From Methanococcus maripaludis (GTDB taxonomy: Archaea > AGJL01 > Methanococci > Methanococcales > Methanococcaceae): 64,000 bases of DNA. The notes under the pieces were generated by a model. That model worked only from the letters and a program-made list of their open reading frames with translations. It did no database searches and was not told the origin of the DNA. This document shows positions 18,996 to 27,952 of this stretch, one piece after another; position 1 is the first letter of the stretch, and every line of letters starts with the position of its first letter. Made by a program: the position numbers and the translations under genes. The stretch spans positions 62,001-126,000 of the forward strand of contig NZ_JACDUL010000004.1 in assembly GCF_013760955.1 (NCBI RefSeq), in the 5' to 3' direction.

Positions 18996-20207
18996 ATGGT
19001 TGAATTATTGGCCCCTGCAAGAGATTTATCGGGCTTGATCACTGCATTCAATAACGGTGCAGATTCAGTATACTGCGGACTAAAAGAAATGAGTATGCGT
19101 GCAACTGCCAAAAATTTCGAGAGAAACGAGCTAATCGAAGGCATTAACTTCGCACACACCCAAAATAAAAAAGTATACCTCTGCACAAACACCGTAGTTT
19201 ACGAAGATGATATTTTAAATTTAAATGAAATACTCGAATTTGCTAAAACTGCGGAAGTTGATGCCGTAATTGTAAATGATATCGGTGCAATGAGCCTTGC
19301 AAAAGAATTAGGACTTGAAGTTCACGTGAGTGTTCAAAACAACATTACAAATTCAAAAACTGCTGAATTCTTTTCAAAATTTGCAAGTCGAGTTGTTTTG
19401 TCAAGAGAACTCACATTAACCCAGATTAAACAGATTAAAGAAAATTTAAAAATAAATAAAGTTGATTTAGAACTTGAAGGATTTATTCACGGAGCACTCT
19501 GCACTGCAATGAGTGGAAGGTGTTATTTGAGTTCATATTTATTTAATAGAAATGCAAATTGTGGGGATTGTTTGCAACCATGCAGAAGATCTTGGAAATT
19601 GGTAAATGAACATGCTGATGGAACTCATGAGCTAATTTGCGAAGGAAAATATCTTCTTTCACCAAAAGACCTCTGTATGATTGAACATATTCCTGAACTG
19701 ATTGAAGTTTTTGACTGCTTTAAAATTGAAGGAAGGGCTAAAAACGTAGATTACGTGATGCGTACAACAAAAACCTATCGAGAAGCTATTGATTCTATAA
19801 TTGATGGAACTTACGAAGAAAAACTCCCGACATTCAAAAAAGAACTCGATAAAATATATAACAGGGGATACGATACAGGATTTTATTTCAGAGATATTAC
19901 CTGCAATACCGATTTGCAGTACGAATTTGAAGGAAATATTTCCCCTTACAAAAAAATCGAAGTTGGAAGGGTTGTAAATTACTTTAAAAAAGTAGGCGTT
20001 GCAGAAATCACCCTTATTGATGATTTAAAAGTTGGAGATAGTGTTTTGATAACTGGGCCGACCACAGGATGCGTTGAAGAAAAAATTGAATCGATGCAGG
20101 TCGAAGGCGAAAACATTAACTCTGCTAAAAAAGGTCAGAATGTTGGAATCAAACTTGAAAATTTAGTAAGGGAAAATGACAAAATTTACATTCTAAAAGA
20201 CGAATAA
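18996..20207 (+). CDS. U32 family protein
   Basis: A 403-residue protein of the peptidase U32 family. VELLAPARDLSGLITAFNNGADSVY-type N-terminus, GFIHGALCTAMSGRC near 158-172, and a Cys set (NCGDCLQPCRRSW near 184-196) suggest an Fe-S cluster, as in RlhA and UbiU/V hydroxylases; the proteolytic label is historical. The substrate is unknown here. The start ATG follows GGTGAAGAAT. It lies 42 bases after apt and may be cotranscribed. Confidence 0.88.
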   Translation: MVELLAPARDLSGLITAFNNGADSVYCGLKEMSMRATAKNFERNELIEGINFAHTQNKKVYLCTNTVVYEDDILNLNEILEFAKTAEVDAVIVNDIGAMSLAKELGLEVHVSVQNNITNSKTAEFFSKFASRVVLSRELTLTQIKQIKENLKINKVDLELEGFIHGALCTAMSGRCYLSSYLFNRNANCGDCLQPCRRSWKLVNEHADGTHELICEGKYLLSPKDLCMIEHIPELIEVFDCFKIEGRAKNVDYVMRTTKTYREAIDSIIDGTYEEKLPTFKKELDKIYNRGYDTGFYFRDITCNTDLQYEFEGNISPYKKIEVGRVVNYFKKVGVAEITLIDDLKVGDSVLITGPTTGCVEEKIESMQVEGENINSAKKGQNVGIKLENLVRENDKIYILKDE

Positions 20208-20298
20208 TTTAGTTTTTAAATTAAAATTCCGAAATTAGTACAGCTAAATTTTTATATCTAGAAGTATGAATTATGAATATAAATCTTATGGTGATTAT

Positions 20299-21192
20299 AT
20301 GAAAGAAGACAAGATGTCCAAATTTGCACATATTACAAGCGTACACCCATGTTACAATGAAAAACTCCACCACAAAATCGGCAGGGTTCACTTGCCAGTT
20401 GCGCCAAAATGTAACATCGCATGCAGATTCTGTAAAAGATGTATTGGAAAAGAATCAGTCTGTGAAGATAGACCTGGAGTTTCACACCACATTATGAAAC
20501 CAGCAGAGGTAGAAAACTACCTAAACGGATTATTGGAAGAAAGTCCAAACATTAAAGTTGCAGGAATTGCTGGACCAGGAGACAGTTTATTCAATGAAGA
20601 AACTTTCGAAACTTTGGCAATAATACAGGAAAAATTCCCAGATTTAGTCAGATGTCTTTCAACAAACGGGCTTTTACTTCCAAAATATGCTGAAAGATTG
20701 GCAGACCTTGGGGTAAAAACAGTAACAGTAACTGTAAATGCGGTAGATCCAAAAATTCAGGCACAAATTGTTGACTGGGTATACTACGAAGGAAAAGTTT
20801 ACCGTGGAGAAGAAGGTGCTGAAATACTGATCAAAAACCAGATTGAAGGAGTTAAAAAACTAGCAGAATTGGGCGTTGCAGTTAAAATTAACACGGTATT
20901 GATTCCTGAAATAAACATGGATCATATTGTGGAAATTGCAAAAACTTTCGAAAAAGATGCGTTCATTCACAACGTAATTCCTTTAATTCCAATGTACAAA
21001 ATGGAAAACTTGAGAAAACCAACCTGCGATGAAATAAGCGGTGTAAGGGATAGTGCAGAAGAATACCTCCACCAATTCAGAGCATGCCAACAGTGCAGGG
21101 CTGATGCCGTAGGGCTTGTAACCGAGCACAAAACTATTGGAGAAAAAGGTAAGGAGTTAAATATTTACGACTTAAAACACTTCTCACACTAA
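20299..21192 (+). CDS. nifB: NifB, nitrogenase cofactor biosynthesis radical SAM protein
   Basis: A 297-residue radical SAM enzyme that builds the NifB-co (8Fe-9S-C) core of nitrogenase cofactors. The start region KFAHITSVHPCYNEKLHHK, the SAM motif CNIACRFC near 42-49, and the later Cys motif CQQCRADAVG near 266 are diagnostic. It is the short archaeal type lacking the NifX-like C-terminal domain. The start ATG follows GGTGATTAT. No other nif gene is nearby and no GGAA-N6-TTCC NrpR-type operator is visible upstream. Confidence 0.93.
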   Translation: MKEDKMSKFAHITSVHPCYNEKLHHKIGRVHLPVAPKCNIACRFCKRCIGKESVCEDRPGVSHHIMKPAEVENYLNGLLEESPNIKVAGIAGPGDSLFNEETFETLAIIQEKFPDLVRCLSTNGLLLPKYAERLADLGVKTVTVTVNAVDPKIQAQIVDWVYYEGKVYRGEEGAEILIKNQIEGVKKLAELGVAVKINTVLIPEINMDHIVEIAKTFEKDAFIHNVIPLIPMYKMENLRKPTCDEISGVRDSAEEYLHQFRACQQCRADAVGLVTEHKTIGEKGKELNIYDLKHFSH

Positions 21193-21292
21193 ACTTCTTT
21201 TTTTAAATTCTATTTTTTAACCACAAGGTATAAATGATACTTTTTAAAGATAAAGGCTAAGATAAGAAACATGATTTTTAAAGGTGTTATTT

Positions 21293-21565
21293 ATGGAAAA
21301 TGTAGTAATTACCGTCGTTGGTGTTGATAAACCCGGTATCGTTGCAGCAGTTACAAAAGTTCTCGCAGAAAACAGTGCAAATATCGTAGATATCAGGCAG
21401 ACAATCATGGAAGACTTGTTCACAATGATTATGCTTGTAGATATCTCCAAAATAAGTTCAGACTTTTCAGAATTAAATGCGGCTCTTGATAAACTTGGAT
21501 CAGAAATCGGAGTTAAAATAAATGTGCAACACGAAAACATATTTAAATACATGCACAGAATTTAA
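21293..21565 (+). CDS. ACT domain protein (UPF0237)
   Basis: A 90-residue stand-alone ACT domain. The sequence runs VVITVVGVDKPGIVAAVTKVLAE (about 4-26), with the ligand-site DKPGIVA loop, then a beta-alpha-beta-beta repeat. Such domains sense amino acids or other small ligands and act through protein partners. The gene stands alone between nifB and a convergent gene. The start ATG follows AAAGGTGTTATTT. Confidence 0.88.
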   Translation: MENVVITVVGVDKPGIVAAVTKVLAENSANIVDIRQTIMEDLFTMIMLVDISKISSDFSELNAALDKLGSEIGVKINVQHENIFKYMHRI

Positions 21566-21631
21566 TTTTTTAAAAAATACTTTTTTTAAACTTTAAACTA
21601 AAAATTAAAAAAGAATTAATATTTGAAGTAA

Positions 21632-22183
21632 TTATTTGAAGTTTTTGAGTTCTTCCTGAAGTTTTATTGCCTCATTCATCCATTCTTCTTCGATTGGCTT
21701 TTCTGATGCAACCATAACTACAGTTTTATCCCGAATTGTTTTTCTAACCCTCATTCCTTCAGGAAAAACACGGTTCATAAAATCAAGGACTCTATCGACA
21801 AAATCATCCTTTGCATCGTGAATTACCATGTTTAAATCAACCTCAGAATCCGTAACAATCTCAAATCTTGAAGGCTGGTCCATAACATTTATTTTTGATA
21901 AAAGTTCAGTTGCGTAAGTTTCATCGTCAATTATTAATTTAGTTATTTTTTTTCCGTTCGATTCCTTTGCTTCATCTATTGTTGCAATATCCCTCAATCT
22001 TATCAATTTTGAAGTTGATTTTGGCAGAATTCCAATTATAAAATATGGAACATCTTGCTTACAGATCATTTTTGTCTTTATGATAGATTTTCCCAAAACG
22101 AGGTCTTCGAGAGATGTTTGAATAATTCTTTCGTAAATTGCTTTTCCAGCTTCGTCATTGCATTCGACATCGATATAAGCCAT
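21632..22183 (-). CDS. Putative methanogenesis marker protein 17
   Basis: A 183-residue protein resembling methanogenesis marker 17, a family confined to methanogens and of unknown function. The recognised parts are the N-terminal ECNDEAGKAIYERIIQTSLEDL, the middle FIIGILPKSTSKLIRLRDIA (about 49-68), and a C-terminal charged helix. The start ATG follows AGGGGTAAT. The assignment is from memory of family patterns and should be confirmed by a profile search. Confidence 0.65.
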   Translation of the reverse strand: MAYIDVECNDEAGKAIYERIIQTSLEDLVLGKSIIKTKMICKQDVPYFIIGILPKSTSKLIRLRDIATIDEAKESNGKKITKLIIDDETYATELLSKINVMDQPSRFEIVTDSEVDLNMVIHDAKDDFVDRVLDFMNRVFPEGMRVRKTIRDKTVVMVASEKPIEEEWMNEAIKLQEELKNFK

Positions 22184-22259
22184 ATTACCCCTGAATCTTA
22201 AAAATGGATGATTATTTTCTTAAAGTAATATATTGCAAAAATAGTATATAAATAAAGTC

Positions 22260-22454
22260 TTAGCCACCAGATACAATTGGAACCAGTCTTAAAGTATCGT
22301 TTTCAGAAAGAGTATCTGTTTCAGAAAGAATTTCGCCATTTCTAACAACAAGATTGTCTTTTATTTTCATTTTTTCGATGAAATCTCTTAACTTTGCATT
22401 TTCTGGCAGTTCAATTTCGGACATTTCTCCTGCATTCTTTATAAAAATTTTCAA
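22260..22454 (-). CDS. MoaD/ThiS-type ubiquitin-like beta-grasp protein
   Basis: A 64-residue small beta-grasp protein ending in SGG, the C-terminal di-glycine used for adenylation and thiocarboxylate formation or for conjugation (SAMP). The body, with the KIKDNLVVRNGEIL and DTLSENDTLRLVPIVSGG stretches, fits ThiS/MoaD. The start is a TTG after AGGTGGTTCT; the GTG just upstream is part of the ribosome binding site. No E1-like partner is adjacent, so sulfur carrier and protein modifier roles remain open. Confidence 0.85.
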   Translation of the reverse strand: MKIFIKNAGEMSEIELPENAKLRDFIEKMKIKDNLVVRNGEILSETDTLSENDTLRLVPIVSGG

Positions 22455-22511
22455 AAGAACCACCTGAATTTTAAAATAATAAAAAATAGTTAAAAATGAA
22501 AAATAAATAAA

Positions 22512-23504
22512 TTATTCTTCTTTTTCAAGACCGCACATTTTTCTTAATTTTGCACCGACTTCTTCGATTTGTAATTCTCCTTCGAGTCTTCTCATTGCTT
22601 TTAAATGTGCGTGGTTTACTTGTTTTTCAAGAACGAATTCTTTTGTGAATCTTCCGTCTTGGATTTCTTTTAAGATTTCTTTCATTGCAGCTTTTGAATC
22701 AGCAGTTACAATTCTGCTTCTTCTTGTAAGTCCACCGTATTCTGCAGTGTTACTTACGTCGTTCCACATGTTTTTGAATCCTTTTTGGTAGATTAAGTCA
22801 ACGATTAATTTCAATTCGTGGCATGTTTCAAAGTATGCCATTTCTGGTGCGTATCCTGCTTCTACGAGTGTTTCAAATCCTGCTTTGATTAATTCGGTAA
22901 CTCCACCGCATAAAACAGCTTGTTCACCGAAAAGGTCAGTTTCTGTTTCTTCTTTAAATGTTGTCTGGATAACTCCAGCTCTTGATAAACCGATTCCTTT
23001 TGCCATTGCTGAAACAATGTCAAATGCGTTGTTTGTTGCATCTATTTCGATACAGATTAAACCTGGAACACCGAAACCTTCTTCGTATGTTCTTCTAACC
23101 ATTTTTCCAGGTGATTTTGGAGCAACTAAAACCACGTTAACTCCTTTTGGTGGAACAATGAATCCATAGTGGATGTTAAAACCATGTGAGAAACTGAGTG
23201 TTTTTCCTTCTTTGAGGTATGGTTTTATTTGAGCATCGTAAACTTCTGCCTGTAATTCGTCAGGGATTAAGATGTGGATGATGTCAGCTTTTTCAGCAGC
23301 TTCTTCGATAGTCATTACATTGTGACCGTCTGCTTTAGCGTTTTCCCACGAAGCTCCATTTTTCCTTAAACCAACAACAACGTTTAATCCACTGTCTTTC
23401 ATGTTTAAGGACTGTGCTCTTCCTTGACTTCCGTAACCGATTACTGCAATTGTTTTTTCTTTTAAAGCATCTAATTTAAAATCTGAGTCATAGAATACCT
23501 TCAT
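22512..23504 (-). CDS. ilvC: Ketol-acid reductoisomerase
   Basis: A 330-residue class I enzyme of branched-chain amino acid synthesis, converting acetolactate to dihydroxyisovalerate with NADPH and Mg2+. The Rossmann motif [17 protein letters not shown] is near 23-39, PKSPG near 130, and the C-terminal helical domain has EQAVLCGG near 191 and the metal-binding Glu residues. The start ATG follows GAGGTGAAGACA. The TATA box on the minus strand is at about 23545-23553. Its partners ilvB/ilvN are 5 kb away. Confidence 0.97.
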   Translation of the reverse strand: MKVFYDSDFKLDALKEKTIAVIGYGSQGRAQSLNMKDSGLNVVVGLRKNGASWENAKADGHNVMTIEEAAEKADIIHILIPDELQAEVYDAQIKPYLKEGKTLSFSHGFNIHYGFIVPPKGVNVVLVAPKSPGKMVRRTYEEGFGVPGLICIEIDATNNAFDIVSAMAKGIGLSRAGVIQTTFKEETETDLFGEQAVLCGGVTELIKAGFETLVEAGYAPEMAYFETCHELKLIVDLIYQKGFKNMWNDVSNTAEYGGLTRRSRIVTADSKAAMKEILKEIQDGRFTKEFVLEKQVNHAHLKAMRRLEGELQIEEVGAKLRKMCGLEKEE

Positions 23505-24053
23505 TGTCTTCACCTCTAATCTCACAAACTCTTATATTATAATCCTATATAATGTTAACATCGAATACTGATTTGTATCCGCAAATATATTAATTTAGTA
23601 TAATTAACAGTTAAAATCATGATATTTATAATTTCCCCATTTAACAAACAAAGAACGTAGAACGCTTATTTTTTTAGTAGATATTTAAACATATAAGATG
23701 ACGATTTTTAAGTGTTATATGAAAAACGATTAACTTATCGTTATTCATTTTGTCGAGATTTTAAGTTTCGAATGAATTTTCCATAACTCCCCAAATGGCA
23801 TTATTATTTCTGATTGATAGCTTTGAAAGTTGTGCTAGTTTATCTAAAAAAGTAAGTTTTCATACAGTACGTGCTTTTAACTTATGATTTAAGCTTGAAT
23901 CAGAAAAAACAGTACATTCATTAAATTAATTATTATTTAATAACCACATTAAACTTCTTTTTGATATTTAAACAATAAATTGGAAATTAAACCTTTAAAC
24001 TATTTATAATATCTTTAATAGAAATATAACCATTGATTTAGATCGGGTGGAAT
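23505..24053. other. Long intergenic region between ilvC and the LRR gene
   Basis: About 550 bases without a credible gene. It contains the ilvC promoter near 23545. A perfect 6-bp-arm inverted repeat lies at 23725-23742 (AACGAT and ATCGTT, 6-base spacer), and several TATA-like stretches precede the LRR gene (TTTATAATATC near 24003). Only very short open frames without ribosome binding sites are present. Confidence 0.5.
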
Positions 24054-25823
24054 ATGGCAGATTCTATGGGCACTCATAAAGATAATTACGACATATTTGG
24101 AGATTTTGAGATCGAATCTCTGCCTAATGGTTGTAAAATAGTGGGATATCATGGCAATTTTGGAGATTTAGATATACCTACTGAATATTACGGTAAACCA
24201 ATAATACATATCGAAGATAATGTTTTTAAATTTAAAAATTTGACGAGTGTGGTTATTCCTAACTCGGTAACCAGTATTGGAGAAGGGGCTTTTTCACATA
24301 ATCAGTTGAAGAGTTTGGTTATTCCAGATTCTGTGACTAATATTGGGAGAGGTGCTTTCGCATACAACCAGTTGAAGAGTTTGGTTATTCCTAACTCGGT
24401 AACCAGTATTGGAGAAGGGGCTTTTTTATACAACGTGTTATCAAATGTGGTTATTCCAGATTCCGTAATTAACATACGTGACGGAAGTTTTTCGAACAAC
24501 CAGTTGAAGAGTTTGGTTATTCCTAACTCGGTAACTAGTATTGGGAGAGGTGCTTTTTCAAATAATCAGTTGAAGAGTTTGGTTATTCCAGATTCTGTGA
24601 CTAATATTGGGAGAGGTGCTTTCTCGAACAACCAGTTGAAGAGTTTGGTTATTCCTAACTCGGTAACCAGTATTTTGGAAGGTGCTTTTTCACATAATCA
24701 GCTAAAAAACGTAGTTATTCCAGATTCTGTGACTAATATTGGGAGAGGTGCATTTTTATATAACTGGTTATCAGATGTGGTTATTCCAGATTCTGTGACT
24801 AATATTGGGAGATGTACCTTTTCACATAACGTTTTTGAAAACGAATCAGATATAAAACTAGGAAATGGATTTAAACGGTATATTATTTTTGACGAAAAGA
24901 ATGGAACCATCAATGGAACCATTAGTAATATTGTTAAAAATTTAAATATTCCATCAAATATCGAAGGGATACCTGTAACCGCTATCGGGGAAGGGGCTTT
25001 TTCAGATGATCATCTGACAAGCGTGATTATTCCAGATTCCGTAAAAATTATCGGGGAAGGTGCTTTTTCACATAACCGGCTTACGAATTTGATTATTCCA
25101 GATTCTGTGACTAGTATTGGGAGAGGCGCCTTTTCGTACAATCAATTGGAGAGTGTGGTTATTCCTAACTCGGTAACCCGTATTGGAGTTTTGGCTTTCC
25201 ATAATAACGAATTGTCAGACATAATTCTTCCAGAGTCCATAACATCCATAGAAAATATGACGTTTTCAGATAATCCCATAAAAACTGTGGTTATTCCAAA
25301 GTCCGTAATTAACATTGAAGATGGGGCTTTTACGACCATGCCGATGAGTTCTGAAAACTCCATTAAATTTGAAATTAAATCTATGCCTTATACTTACGCT
25401 GAGACGTATGCGAGGATAAATTGTATGCCCTACACAGGAATAACCCCATTAGAAGAATTACAAATTTATGAATCAAATCTTAAAAATTGTGAAAAGTACG
25501 TTTCATACCAGTTTGCAGAGAAAACAGATTATGACACTGCTTTAGAATGGTACAATTTAGCACGAAATGAACAAGATTATTCTAAAAAATACGAATATTG
25601 CAAAGAAGCACTCATCATATATCTAGAACTTTTGAATTCGAACCCATCAGATATCGATGTCCTTTATAATGCCGGGGTAGTGTATTATGCCCTACAAGAG
25701 TATGCCAAATGTAGGGCTATTTTATTAAAGTTACTTAAAATTAACAACACCCATGAAAAAGCTCTACAGCTTAGATTATTGTGTGAACAGGCAATTGAGC
25801 TTTTTAAAGTTGAACATAAGTAA
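24054..25823 (+). CDS. BspA-type leucine-rich repeat protein with C-terminal TPR-like region
   Basis: A 589-residue protein with fourteen 22-residue LRR_5 (Treponema pallidum/BspA type) units of the form LKSLVIPNSVTSIGEGAFSNNQ, in two blocks of nine and five. A connecting segment (about 261-320) repeats the pre-LRR layout seen at the N-terminus. Residues 465-589 look like TPR helices (YNAGVVYYALQEYAKCRA). There is no signal peptide, unlike most surface BspA proteins. The start is an ATG after GGGTGGAAT. A role in binding is likely but the partner is unknown. Confidence 0.85.
   Translation: MADSMGTHKDNYDIFGDFEIESLPNGCKIVGYHGNFGDLDIPTEYYGKPIIHIEDNVFKFKNLTSVVIPNSVTSIGEGAFSHNQLKSLVIPDSVTNIGRGAFAYNQLKSLVIPNSVTSIGEGAFLYNVLSNVVIPDSVINIRDGSFSNNQLKSLVIPNSVTSIGRGAFSNNQLKSLVIPDSVTNIGRGAFSNNQLKSLVIPNSVTSILEGAFSHNQLKNVVIPDSVTNIGRGAFLYNWLSDVVIPDSVTNIGRCTFSHNVFENESDIKLGNGFKRYIIFDEKNGTINGTISNIVKNLNIPSNIEGIPVTAIGEGAFSDDHLTSVIIPDSVKIIGEGAFSHNRLTNLIIPDSVTSIGRGAFSYNQLESVVIPNSVTRIGVLAFHNNELSDIILPESITSIENMTFSDNPIKTVVIPKSVINIEDGAFTTMPMSSENSIKFEIKSMPYTYAETYARINCMPYTGITPLEELQIYESNLKNCEKYVSYQFAEKTDYDTALEWYNLARNEQDYSKKYEYCKEALIIYLELLNSNPSDIDVLYNAGVVYYALQEYAKCRAILLKLLKINNTHEKALQLRLLCEQAIELFKVEHK
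24240..24833 (+). repeat. Nine tandem 66-bp coding repeats
   Basis: Nine in-frame 66-bp units encode the first LRR block. Identity at DNA level is high: two stretches of about 55 bases starting at 24303 and 24567 (four units apart) are identical, and shorter blocks such as CAGTTGAAGAGTTTGGTTAT recur repeatedly. DNA-level identity beyond protein constraint points to recent duplication or gene conversion. Confidence 0.85.
25014..25343 (+). repeat. Five further 66-bp LRR-coding repeats
   Basis: Five units of the same 22-residue repeat follow the linker. They are more diverged from one another than the first block, with the last two the most degenerate, as expected for capping repeats. Confidence 0.75.
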
Positions 25824-25937
25824 TTAAAAAAGTTATTTTTCAATAACTTCCAAAAACTCCCTCTTTGTATACATTTTATTATTTTTTGATTCTTTAAACT
25901 TAACATCCAACATTAAAAACGATTATACGAATAAAAG

Positions 25938-25951
25938 CCATCAATTGATGG
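25938..25951. promoter_or_regulatory. Perfect 14-bp palindrome next to TATA box
   Basis: CCATCAATTGATGG is a perfect palindrome immediately followed by ATATATAG, a likely TATA element, about 100 bases ahead of the BASS transporter start. It is a good candidate operator for that gene. Confidence 0.45.
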
Positions 25952-26049
25952 ATATATAGAAATAAAATAAACCCTTAATGGCATCTAGACTTGGTCATGA
26001 TATCGAATAAATTACGATGAAAAGCGCAATTAATGTTACGGTGATTACA

Positions 26050-27015
26050 ATGAATACGGGGTCGGTTTGGCTAAAAAAGACTCTTTGGAAACTTACAAAA
26101 TTTTCAGAGGATTATTTCGCAATGCTTGTTATTTTAGGATCAATTATCGGTTTTTTAAATCCTGATTTATTTGGATGGTCACTGCCCCATATTTCACTTA
26201 TTCTTGGAATTATCATGTTTGGAATGGGAATGACACTAAATAAAGATGACTTTAAAACAGTTTTGAAAAGACCTTTTGACGTAGTTTTTGGAACAGCTTT
26301 ACAGTTTATTTTAATGCCGTTACTTGCTTTTTTTGTAGTTACGCTACTTAATTTACCAGGGGAACTTGCAATAGGCGTAATTTTGCTTGGTGCATGCCCC
26401 GGAGGAACTGCATCAAACGTGATAACTTATCTTGCAAAAGGAGACGTCGCACTCTCGGTTGCAATCACAACATTCTCAACACTTATTGCACCGTTAATGA
26501 CACCCATACTTGTACTCGGGTTTGCAGGATCGTGGATAGATGTTTCAGCATACTCGATGTTTCTTTCAATTTTAAAAATTGTATTGATCCCAGTAATTCT
26601 TGGAGTTATTATCAACAATTTATTTGGAAAAAAAATAGATTCAATACGACAGATTTTGCCATTAATCTCTGTTGCTGCAATAGTTTTAATCGTTAGTGCG
26701 ATAATAGGAGTTAATTCAGAAAAAATAATATCTTCAGGAGTTTTTGCTTTACTTGCAGTAATTTTACATAATGCATTTGGTCTTTTATTTGGATATATCG
26801 GATCAAAACTCGTTGGAATGGATGAAAAAAAATCAAGAGCAATTACAATAGAAGTTGGGGTTCAAAATTCAGGACTTGCGGTAGCACTTGCAACAATTTA
26901 CTTCAACCCGCTTGCAGCAGTTCCCGGAGCAATTTTTAGTGTTTGGCATAATATTACCGGGCCAATATTAGCAAATTACTGGTCTAAAAAAGATAAAAAT
27001 AAGCTTTTGGCATAA
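26050..27015 (+). CDS. Bile acid:sodium symporter (BASS) family protein
   Basis: A 321-residue protein with nine to ten membrane segments. ILLGACPGGTASNVITYLAKGD-type sequence near 109-130 and VEVGVQNSGLAVALA-type sequence near 273 mark the BASS/SBF family, which imports organic anions (pantoate, pyruvate or bile-acid-like acids) with Na+. The substrate is not known here. I start at the ATG preceded by GGTGATTACA. It has its own promoter with a 14-bp palindrome upstream. Confidence 0.9.
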   Translation: MNTGSVWLKKTLWKLTKFSEDYFAMLVILGSIIGFLNPDLFGWSLPHISLILGIIMFGMGMTLNKDDFKTVLKRPFDVVFGTALQFILMPLLAFFVVTLLNLPGELAIGVILLGACPGGTASNVITYLAKGDVALSVAITTFSTLIAPLMTPILVLGFAGSWIDVSAYSMFLSILKIVLIPVILGVIINNLFGKKIDSIRQILPLISVAAIVLIVSAIIGVNSEKIISSGVFALLAVILHNAFGLLFGYIGSKLVGMDEKKSRAITIEVGVQNSGLAVALATIYFNPLAAVPGAIFSVWHNITGPILANYWSKKDKNKLLA

Positions 27016-27023
27016 TTTTCAGA

Positions 27024-27332
27024 TTATAAATTATCTATAAATTTTTTTAAATCTAAAAAATTCTCTGGTTTTACATATATTCTAAACCAGTCATCCTCGA
27101 AACCCCAAAATATCGAAGGTATTTTCTTTTCATTTAATAATAAATAACCATAAAAAAGTCTCGATAATTTATCCAAAATATCAATTTCTCTAAATTCAGA
27201 TATTAATTCAATTTTATCGTTTCCATAAGGTGCCCTAACTCCAAATATCCCCAATTTCTCAGAATGTACATCTTGAAACACCAAAGTATCGTAATTGCAT
27301 AATTTTAAAAAGTATGCATTTAGTGTATTCAT
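27024..27332 (-). CDS. Hypothetical protein, 102 residues
   Basis: I do not recognise this protein. It is 102 residues, mixed alpha/beta in composition and rich in aromatic residues (IFWGFEDDWFRIYV near 73-86). There is no signal peptide or membrane segment. Its ATGA start overlaps the stop of the 48-residue gene upstream by 4 bases, so the two form a coupled pair. Only 8 bases separate it from the convergent BASS gene. A two-gene module such as toxin-antitoxin is possible but unsupported by motifs. Confidence 0.65.
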   Translation of the reverse strand: MNTLNAYFLKLCNYDTLVFQDVHSEKLGIFGVRAPYGNDKIELISEFREIDILDKLSRLFYGYLLLNEKKIPSIFWGFEDDWFRIYVKPENFLDLKKFIDNL

Positions 27333-27475
27333 TGAAATATCATTCCTTCACACATCCACTCTTCATAAACACATACCTCTTTAAAAGGATGATTTCTCGA
27401 TACGATATTTTCCCAAATCTGATTTAAGGGCGCTTTTAAATAATAAGTTCTGGTTTTTATATCCTCACCATTCAT
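27329..27475 (-). CDS. Hypothetical small protein, 48 residues
   Basis: A 48-codon gene starting at an ATG preceded by AGGTGGAACTC, a good ribosome binding site. The product is soluble, with IKTRTYYLKAPLNQIWENI at the N-terminus and an acidic/aromatic VCVYEEWMCEGM end. It overlaps the following 102-residue gene by 4 bases. I know no homologue. The strong start signal and the coupled overlap are the reasons to accept it despite its size. Confidence 0.6.
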   Translation of the reverse strand: MNGEDIKTRTYYLKAPLNQIWENIVSRNHPFKEVCVYEEWMCEGMIFQ

Positions 27476-27686
27476 GAGTTCCACCTAAAAAGATCCCCTA
27501 ACATAATTAAAACTAAAAGAATCGAATAGTTCAAAAGTTTAAACGCAATAATATATCCGACATCCTTGAATATATATTATTTGGGTAATCTAATCTTTAA
27601 AATTAATTTATACGATTAATTGGAGTTAATACGAAAAAAGAGAAAAAAATAATAGTAAAGTGCCATAAAATTAGTTTGGTATCGTC

Positions 27687-27952
27687 TTAATAAATCATAT
27701 CCCACAATGGTTTTGGAATGCCGTAAACGAGTATTTCTTTTATTATGGATTCTTTTAAGCTCGATTCTACACGTTTTTCACAAGTGTTATGAACCTGTAA
27801 TTTTTTTGGCACCCCTCCTGAATTATTCGATATAACACATCAGCACATTTATTTTCCCCAACTATTGATTTTGCAGTTAAGAGCGTGTTTTCATCAAGAC
27901 CCTGAATTTTTTTTTCTATTTCATCGTCCTGATATCTGATATCATATTGCAT
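27687..27952 (-). pseudogene. Small gene interrupted by a one-base frameshift
   Basis: From the ATG at 27952 (after GGGGGAGAAT) a frame runs to a stop at 27767 (about 61 residues). In the +1-shifted frame a coding-like sequence continues to TAA at 27687, ending IPKPLWDMIY. Adding one base in the A7 run (27801-27807) or the G4 run (27812-27815) would give one 88-residue protein. The total is 266 bases, one short of 88 codons plus stop. It may be a broken gene, a slippage-expressed gene or a sequencing indel. The family is not recognised. Confidence 0.5.
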
